A stretch of DNA of 10,032 bases from Eubacteriaceae bacterium (GTDB lineage: Bacteria > Bacillota_A > Clostridia > Eubacteriales > Anaerofustaceae): positions 1-10,032 of the forward strand of contig JAITGT010000046.1 in NCBI GenBank assembly GCA_031280495.1, in the 5' to 3' direction. Position 1 is the stretch's first letter, and each line of letters opens with the position of its first letter. The notes beneath the pieces are model-generated. The model worked only from the letters and a program-made list of their open reading frames with translations. It did not search any database and had not been told where the DNA came from. The position numbers and the translations under genes are program-made. Positions 5,739 to 10,032 of the stretch are shown here, piece after piece.

Positions 5739-6579
5739 TCGCCTCTCGGAGAGGGCGCGCAATGTCAGCGCTGTCTGTGTGGGCCTTGACACCGCTTATG
5801 CATATCTTCCAGAGCATATAAAGAATTCAGGCGCATCGCTTTCGCAAAAGATCTTTTCGTTTAACAAGGCGGTTATAGACGCAACAGCAGACATTGCGTG
5901 CTGCTACAAGCTGCAATCCGCTTACTATGAGGCTATGGGGATAGAAGGAATGTGCGCCTACGCCGCAACACTGGGCTACCTGAAACAGGAAGGGCTGCTT
6001 TCAATCGCCGACGTCAAACGATCAGATATTGCGGACACGGCAAAAATGTATGCCCAAGCGATTTTTGACGGGGATTTTGAAGCGGACATGGCTACCCTTA
6101 ACGCTTACATGGGATCAGACACGATCGAGCCATTTGGACCTTATCTTGAGAAAGGAAAAGCTGTCTTCGTGCTCGTCAAGACCTCGAATCCATCCGCCGT
6201 TGATTTTGAAAATCTAGACTGTTCCGGTTCGAGCCTATCTGAAATGGTTGCTTCAAAAGTGGGGGAGTGGGGGGAAATGCATGTGGGAGAAAGCGGTTTT
6301 TCTTCTGTGGGCGCAGTTATTGGCATCAACCGATCTGAAGACGCAGCGCGTCTGCTGGAGAGGATGCCGCGCGCTTTTTTGCTCATCCCTGGATATGGGG
6401 CGCAGGGCGGAAGCGGGGCTATGTTAGAAAGCATTTTCCGCAATGGGATCTGCGGTGTTGTCAACGCTTCTAGGAGCGTCATATGCGCCCACCTAAAGCA
6501 AGGCCTTGACAGAGGCTTTGAGAGAGCTGCGCGCAGTGCTGCGTCGGCGATGCAGGAGGATGTATGCAAATGGCAATAG
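5722..6579 (+). CDS. pyrF: Orotidine 5'-phosphate decarboxylase, type 2
   Basis: PyrF decarboxylates OMP to UMP. Family motifs are the first strand CVGLDT (V at residue 20 if numbered from 5722), the catalytic DVKRSD (Asp97, Lys99, Asp102), VLVKTSNPS, and the phosphate-binding LIPGYGAQGG (about 221-230) typical of the type 2 family. The start is a problem. Homologues begin about 15-20 residues before VGLD, and this frame reads KTAIDRLSERARNVSAV there, but it has no ATG, GTG or TTG back to the stop at 5704. AUA at 5722 lies 9 nt after AAGGGGG (5706-5712). AUU at 5734 is the other non-canonical option. The first ordinary start, GTG 5779, encodes the V of VGLD and would remove the first beta strand. 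I place the start at 5722 tentatively. The gene overlaps the pyrC 3' end by 17 nt. A sequencing error (ATG read as ATA) is possible. Confidence 0.9.
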   Translation: MKTAIDRLSERARNVSAVCVGLDTAYAYLPEHIKNSGASLSQKIFSFNKAVIDATADIACCYKLQSAYYEAMGIEGMCAYAATLGYLKQEGLLSIADVKRSDIADTAKMYAQAIFDGDFEADMATLNAYMGSDTIEPFGPYLEKGKAVFVLVKTSNPSAVDFENLDCSGSSLSEMVASKVGEWGEMHVGESGFSSVGAVIGINRSEDAARLLERMPRAFLLIPGYGAQGGSGAMLESIFRNGICGVVNASRSVICAHLKQGLDRGFERAARSAASAMQEDVCKWQ

Positions 6580-7274
6580 TGCTAACAAACGAAGAAGTGG
6601 CCAGAGGCGTCTTCATGCTCACTGCACATATGCCAAACCAGGCTAGGGCGGGCCAGTTTTACATGCTCATGCCGCCTGGAGGCGAATTCTCCCTCAAACG
6701 CCCGTTGAGCGTGCACGACGCGACTGGTGAGAGTTTGACTTTTTTATATCGGGTGAGGGGCAGGGGCACGAAAAACCTTTCGCGCGCCCTTCCGGGAGAT
6801 AGCGTTTCCATGGACGGACCGCTTGGCACAGGCTTTTTCTTTAAAGATATTGACAGCGCCTTTGTTGGAGGAGGGCTTGGCATAGCGCCTTTGCTCTTTG
6901 CTGTCAAGCGCTTTAAGTGGATGTACCCCAAAAGAAGGGCAGTCGCCTATCTCGGGTTTTCTGATGAGGCCTTTCGATGTGAAGCGTTCGAAGCGATTAG
7001 CGACGAAGTGCGCGTTCAGGTTGGGGGTTCTGTGGCAGAAATCGTCGGAAACGGAGTTTTCGCCTATTATGCCTGCGGTCCTGAACCACTGCTTCGCGCT
7101 CTTGACAAAAAACTCGGGCCTGAGGCAGATCTTTGTGTGTCGCTTGAGAGCCGAATGGGCTGTGGTGTTGGCGCCTGCTATTCATGCAGCGTGAAAACAG
7201 CGCTGGGCCGCCAGCGCGTATGCCGCGAGGGCCCCGTATTTAGCGCAAGGGCGGTTTTTTATGAAAAGGCTTGA
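6564..7274 (+). CDS. pyrK: Dihydroorotate dehydrogenase B electron-transfer subunit
   Basis: PyrK carries FAD and a [2Fe-2S] cluster and passes electrons from PyrD to NAD+. It has 236 residues. The ferredoxin-reductase fold shows the FAD-binding RPLSV (46-50), the GPLGTGF loop (85-91), the dinucleotide-site GGGLGIAPLL (102-111), and YACGPEPLL (169-177). The C-terminal cluster cysteines are 200, 205, 208 and 220 in CGVGACYSC...C. AGGAGG (6554-6559) lies 4 nt before ATG 6564 and 10 nt before a second in-frame ATG at 6570, so the start may be two codons later. The gene overlaps the end of pyrF by 16 nt and pyrD by 14 nt. The tight coupling to pyrD fits a PyrD2PyrK2 heterotetramer. Confidence 0.96.
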   Translation: MQMAIVLTNEEVARGVFMLTAHMPNQARAGQFYMLMPPGGEFSLKRPLSVHDATGESLTFLYRVRGRGTKNLSRALPGDSVSMDGPLGTGFFFKDIDSAFVGGGLGIAPLLFAVKRFKWMYPKRRAVAYLGFSDEAFRCEAFEAISDEVRVQVGGSVAEIVGNGVFAYYACGPEPLLRALDKKLGPEADLCVSLESRMGCGVGACYSCSVKTALGRQRVCREGPVFSARAVFYEKA

Positions 7275-8166
7275 AACCCAGTTTTGCGGGCTTGCATGGA
7301 AGAACCCTGTCTGCGCTGCCAGCGGGACCTTCGGGTTTGGGCAAAGCTACGAAGCTTTCTTTGACCCGCGCATATTAGGGGCAATTGCGTCAAAGGGGAT
7401 CACATACCGCCCAAAGGAAGGGAACTCAGGGATTCGCATCTGGGAAACCCCTTCAGGGGTACTCAATAGCATTGGCCTGGAAAATCCTGGCGTAACCGAA
7501 TTTGTGGAGCGCATTCTCCCAGAAATGAATAGACTGGGCACTGTCATTATCGCTAATGTGGGCGGTGACACTGTTGAGGACTACCTATTAGCCATTCACG
7601 AGCTGAACGGATGCGACATTGGGATTTTGGAGCTGAATATTTCATGCCCTAATGTCAAGAACGGGGGCATGGCCTTTGGCCTGGAGGCAAAAGACGTTGA
7701 AGCAATCACTCGAAAGGCGAAGGATGCAACGCGGCATCCCCTTATGGTAAAGCTTTCGCCGAATGCGCGAGACATATCAGAATCCGCATTGGCTGCCCAG
7801 GAGGGTGGAGCCGACGCGATCAGCCTCATAAACTCAGTGCAGGCAATGGCAATTGACACCAATCTTAAAAAGCCAGTCTTTGGCAATGTCTATGCCGGCT
7901 TAAGCGGTCCTGCCGTGTCGCCTATTGCCCTGCGAATGGTTCACCAGGCTGCAAAACGGGTCTCCATCCCTATTTGTGGGATTGGCGGCGTGGACACTGC
8001 AGACAGCTGCCTGCAGTTTCTCATGGCGGGAGCGCGAACAGTGCAGGTGGGAAGCGCTGTATTTCGTGACTCGCATGTCTTTGAAAATATACTCCAGGGC
8101 CTGGATGCCTTTTGCGAGGAGCAAGGGCTAAAATCCCTCTCAGAGATTGTGGGATGCGCTTTATAG
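7261..8166 (+). CDS. pyrD: Dihydroorotate dehydrogenase class 1B catalytic subunit
   Basis: PyrD oxidises dihydroorotate to orotate using FMN. In class 1B the electrons go through PyrK to NAD+. At 301 residues it has the normal length. Motifs seen are ASGTFGFG (19-26), SKGIT (44-48), NSIGLENPG (69-77), NVGG (99-102), ELNISCPNVKNGG (124-136) with catalytic Cys129 (class 1 uses Cys, class 2 uses Ser), VKLSPN (163-168), NSVQAMAID (191-199), GLSGPAVSP (213-221), and the FMN phosphate site GIGGV (240-244) with VQVGSAVF (261-268). An SD-like AAGGGCGG (7247-7254) precedes the ATG by 6 nt, and the start lies inside the end of pyrK. This is the last pyr gene here. pyrE does not follow. Confidence 0.98.
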   Translation: MKRLETQFCGLAWKNPVCAASGTFGFGQSYEAFFDPRILGAIASKGITYRPKEGNSGIRIWETPSGVLNSIGLENPGVTEFVERILPEMNRLGTVIIANVGGDTVEDYLLAIHELNGCDIGILELNISCPNVKNGGMAFGLEAKDVEAITRKAKDATRHPLMVKLSPNARDISESALAAQEGGADAISLINSVQAMAIDTNLKKPVFGNVYAGLSGPAVSPIALRMVHQAAKRVSIPICGIGGVDTADSCLQFLMAGARTVQVGSAVFRDSHVFENILQGLDAFCEEQGLKSLSEIVGCAL

Positions 8167-8183
8167 GCGCATCTCAAGCGAAT

Positions 8184-8213
8184 GCCCAATTGCTGGGCCC
8201 AAGAATAGCGGCC
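8184..8213 (+). other. Overlapping short hairpins after pyrD
   Basis: GCCCA-ATTGC-TGGGC (8184-8198) forms a perfect 5-bp stem. The overlapping GGGCC (8195-8199) can instead pair with GGCCC (8209-8213). The two foldings exclude each other. No T-run follows, so this is a weak terminator candidate at best, although some structure marking the end of the pyr transcript would be expected here. Confidence 0.3.
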
Positions 8214-8239
8214 CGATCCAGAAATATAGCGTTAATTTA

Positions 8240-8269
8240 TTGGGTTAAGTGGATATTTTCAAATATAAT
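8240..8269 (+). promoter_or_regulatory. Promoter of the P-loop gene / relQ unit
   Basis: A perfect -10 TATAAT (8264-8269) in AT-rich sequence is preceded at 18 nt by TTGGGT (8240-8245), which has only the first three bases of the consensus -35. The predicted start, near 8276, lies about 30 nt before the TTG start codon of the next gene. This suggests that a transcription unit separate from pyr begins here. Confidence 0.5.
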
Positions 8270-8305
8270 ACTAAATAGAGAACAAAGAAAATAAAGAGGT
8301 GGATT

Positions 8306-8722
8306 TTGGTAAATCTATTTTGCGGACAGAACGGAAGCGGCAAGACCCAGAAGCTCATCAGCCATGCAAATGCAGAGCTGGAAAGAACGGAAGGGCTCAT
8401 TGTTTTCATCGACAAATCCGACAAAAGGCGCCTTCTTGTAAGCAACCGCATAAAGTTTGTCAACGCTAAAGAATACGGGCTAGACAGCACAGAAGCGTTT
8501 TACGGCTTTATATGCGGCGTTATTTCAGGAAACTACGACATCAACCGCATCTACATAGACAACCTAAAAGACATCGTCAAAGCCAGCACTGAAGGTGAGT
8601 GCAACGACTTTGTTGGCAGAATTAACGAACTGTCTGAAAAATACCAAGTGGAATTCTTTATCACGCTTACAACTGAAAAAGCTACGTCCACGCAAGTGAT
8701 GGAGCTTGTATACAACGGCTGA
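8306..8722 (+). CDS. Small P-loop ATP-binding protein, uncharacterised
   Basis: The 138-residue protein begins almost at its Walker A motif, GQNGSGKT (7-14). A hydrophobic strand ending in Asp (RIYIDN, 81-86) is the likely Walker B, and EFFITLTT (116-123) is a further strand. There is no ABC signature, no kinase lid motif, no signal peptide and no membrane segment. It resembles a family of short clostridial ATP-binding proteins often mislabelled as PilT-like. I recognise the type from general layout (P-loop, then KEYGLDSTEAFYGFICG) but know of no established function. TTG at 8306 is the start: GAGGTGG (8296-8302) lies just upstream, and later starts would cut the P-loop. It probably heads the unit that includes the alarmone synthetase, with a 95-nt gap to it. 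It may act as a regulatory NTPase. Confidence 0.8.
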   Translation: MVNLFCGQNGSGKTQKLISHANAELERTEGLIVFIDKSDKRRLLVSNRIKFVNAKEYGLDSTEAFYGFICGVISGNYDINRIYIDNLKDIVKASTEGECNDFVGRINELSEKYQVEFFITLTTEKATSTQVMELVYNG

Positions 8723-8817
8723 GCTACACAAAGCCTGCTTTCCACTGCCTGGGCGTCAGCTTTGCCTTGCATTCAAGAATACAGGGTCTTTTCGGCTATA
8801 TAGAAGGCAACAGCTAA

Positions 8818-9666
8818 ATGGAATATCATACAGAAATTTTCGACTGGGAATCGTTTTTCTTGCCTTATGAGCAAGCCTTAAACGAACTGCGGCTCAAATT
8901 TAACACATTTAAAGCGCAGTACGAAAGAAGAGGGGAGTATTCCCCCATCTACTATGTAACGGCTAGGCTTAAATCCATCAACAGCATTCTGGACAAAGCC
9001 AAAAAATACGATTTCAGCATTGAAGAAATTGGGTTCCGGATAAACGACATCGTGGGCATCCGCCTTGTCACAAAGTTCGAAGAAGACGTTTTTGCGCTCA
9101 CAAAGCTTTTAGAGCTGCGCACGGACATGCGCGTCGTCTTAAAGAAAGACTACTTTACGGTTCCAAAGCCCTCTGGCTACAAATCAATGCACATCATCAT
9201 TGAATACGATGTCAACACTGTCAATGGGCTGCAAACAGTGCTTTGCGAGATTCAGATACGGACTTTGGCAATGGATTTCTGGGCGTCCATTGAGCATTCC
9301 CTTCGCTATAAATACAAGGACGAAATGCCGCCGGACGTGCAAAAAAGGCTGGTCAATGCCGCTCGCGTCGTCATGGACCTGGACAATGAAATGGGCCAGA
9401 TTCGAGGCGAGATAACACAGGCGCAGCAATTGTACGGCAAGAAAACAGATGTGATCAACCAGATCACTGCTGGACTGAACCTGCTGAGCAAGGCCGGGGA
9501 AAGCCGCCTCGCTGATCAGTACTACAACGACTTTTCCAAAATTAAGGATGAGGACAACACGCTGCAGCTCGTTTTGCTGGAAAAAGAGCTTGAAAAGGAT
9601 CTTCGCGACCTTAAGATTGAAGCGCGCCTTTCAAACTCCGGCGAATGGGCTTCGCGCATGCTTTAA
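8818..9666 (+). CDS. relQ: RelQ-type small alarmone synthetase (GTP pyrophosphokinase)
   Basis: It transfers pyrophosphate from ATP to GTP or GDP, making (p)ppGpp, in the cytoplasm. The synthetase domain covers about 10-205 and resembles Bacillus YjbM/RelQ throughout: FLPYEQALNELRLK (14-27), the ATP-binding ARLKSINSILDK (49-60), DIVGIRLV (77-84, metal-binding Asp77), KPSGYKSMH (117-125), and EIQIRTLAMDFWASIEHSL (144-162, with the metal-binding Glu144). No HD hydrolase domain is present, so it is synthetase-only, and no TGS or ACT domain is seen. RelQ proteins are usually about 210-260 residues. Here 282 residues include a helix-rich tail of about 75, ending in charged coiled-coil-like sequence (LLEKELEKDLRDLKIEAR). 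ATG 8818 follows a modest AGAAGG (8802-8807). fba follows after 48 nt. Confidence 0.9.
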   Translation: MEYHTEIFDWESFFLPYEQALNELRLKFNTFKAQYERRGEYSPIYYVTARLKSINSILDKAKKYDFSIEEIGFRINDIVGIRLVTKFEEDVFALTKLLELRTDMRVVLKKDYFTVPKPSGYKSMHIIIEYDVNTVNGLQTVLCEIQIRTLAMDFWASIEHSLRYKYKDEMPPDVQKRLVNAARVVMDLDNEMGQIRGEITQAQQLYGKKTDVINQITAGLNLLSKAGESRLADQYYNDFSKIKDEDNTLQLVLLEKELEKDLRDLKIEARLSNSGEWASRML

Positions 9667-9681
9667 AGAATAACAGGACAC

Positions 9682-9714
9682 AGGGGGTGCGCCCTTCGGG
9701 AGCGCTTAGTGCAA
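9682..9714 (+). promoter_or_regulatory. fba ribosome-binding region with UUCG hairpin
   Basis: AGGGGG (9682-9687) is followed by a stem-loop at 9689-9705: GCGC-CC, a UUCG tetraloop closed by C-G, then GG-A-GCGC with one bulged A. Nine nt later comes the ATG at 9715. The hairpin itself contains GGGAG (9698-9702), a second possible SD for a GTG at 9709. No T-run follows, so it is unlikely to be a terminator of relQ. Confidence 0.4.
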
Positions 9715-10032
9715 ATGGCTTTGATTACCAGCACGGAAATGTTCAATAAAGCAATTGCGGGAAAGTACGCAGTTGGTGCTTTCAATGTAAACAACATGGA
9801 GATCATACAAGGCATTATGGAAGCCGCCTTGCAGGAAAGGTCCCCCCTCATTCTCCAAGTGTCGGCTGGAGCGCGAAAATACGCCAAGCAGGTTTACTTA
9901 ATGAAGCTTGTGGAAGCAGCAATGATCGACACTGGGCTGGATGTTTGCATCCACTTAGACCACGGCGAGAATTTCGATATTTGCAGGGACTGCATTGACG
10001 GCGGCTTTTCATCAGTCATGATAGACGGGAGC
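9715..10032 (+). CDS. fba: Class II fructose-bisphosphate aldolase, partial
   Basis: The first 106 residues are present, and the frame runs off the right edge. The N-terminus (MALITSTEMF, then YAVGAFNVNNMEIIQGI) is typical of the clostridial class II aldolase. The segment VCIHLDHGENFDIC holds the conserved HLDHG motif, which contributes the catalytic Asp and a zinc-ligand His. DGGFSSVMIDGS matches the next conserved block. The enzyme cleaves fructose 1,6-bisphosphate to dihydroxyacetone phosphate and glyceraldehyde 3-phosphate in glycolysis, using Zn2+. ATG 9715 gives the canonical start. An in-frame GTG at 9709 with GGGAG 6 nt upstream would add two residues. The gene may be co-transcribed with relQ, although a link between the functions is not established. 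Confidence 0.95.
   Translation, partial: MALITSTEMFNKAIAGKYAVGAFNVNNMEIIQGIMEAALQERSPLILQVSAGARKYAKQVYLMKLVEAAMIDTGLDVCIHLDHGENFDICRDCIDGGFSSVMIDGS

Noticed and set aside
8729..8764. Terminator-like inverted repeat CAAAGC/GCTTTG after the P-loop gene
   Set aside because: The 6-bp stem has a 24-nt loop and no T-run.
9689..9705. Intrinsic terminator after relQ
   Set aside because: The hairpin is stable but is followed by TTAGTGCAA, not a T-run, and sits directly in the fba ribosome-binding region.
1..10032. Mobile element, CRISPR array or defence system
   Set aside because: No transposase, integrase, terminal inverted repeats, regularly spaced repeats or defence-gene motifs were seen. Apart from 1361-2526 the window is housekeeping genes and one surface protein.

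Overview
The window reads as a chromosomal segment of a low-to-mid GC Firmicute, most likely a member of Clostridia. The main evidence is a de novo pyrimidine cluster with a separate ATCase regulatory chain (pyrB-pyrI), a type 2 OMP decarboxylase, and a class 1B dihydroorotate dehydrogenase with its PyrK electron-transfer subunit. Further support comes from nrdR, a RelQ-type small alarmone synthetase, a class II FBP aldolase of clostridial type, and frequent GTG/TTG starts behind purine-rich Shine-Dalgarno (SD) sequences. The genus cannot be told from the sequence. 

Layout. Positions 1-1349 (minus strand) hold the N-terminal 449 residues of a secreted multidomain surface protein that runs off the left edge. 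Positions 1361-2526 have no convincing intact gene. They hold broken reading frames that may be a decayed gene, and some short repeats. Positions 2527-2997 (minus) encode NrdR. The nrdR/pyr intergenic region (2998-3242) has a consensus-like minus-strand promoter overlapped by a NrdR-box-like palindrome, plus two weaker plus-strand promoter candidates. Positions 3243-8166 hold pyrB-pyrI-pyrC-pyrF-pyrK-pyrD, all plus strand and all overlapping, so almost certainly one translationally coupled operon. It covers carbamoyl phosphate + aspartate to orotate, plus the final OMP-to-UMP step. pyrE, carAB and pyrR are not in the window. After a 139-bp gap with a good promoter come a small uncharacterised P-loop protein, a RelQ-like (p)ppGpp synthetase with a C-terminal extension, and the first 106 residues of a class II FBP aldolase cut by the right edge. 

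How the genes fit together. PyrB/PyrI form an allosteric ATCase and PyrC closes the ring. PyrD/PyrK oxidise dihydroorotate using NAD+, and PyrF decarboxylates OMP. NrdR senses ATP/dATP and represses ribonucleotide reductase genes. RelQ makes (p)ppGpp from purine nucleotides. The right two-thirds of the window is therefore rich in nucleotide synthesis and nucleotide signalling. 

No mobile element, CRISPR array, tRNA or rRNA was seen. The least ordinary points are a pyrF frame with no ATG/GTG/TTG start that would keep the first beta strand, strong SD sequences separated from their start codons by GC-rich hairpins (nrdR, fba), a shortened dihydroorotase, and the pairing of an unknown P-loop protein with an extended RelQ.
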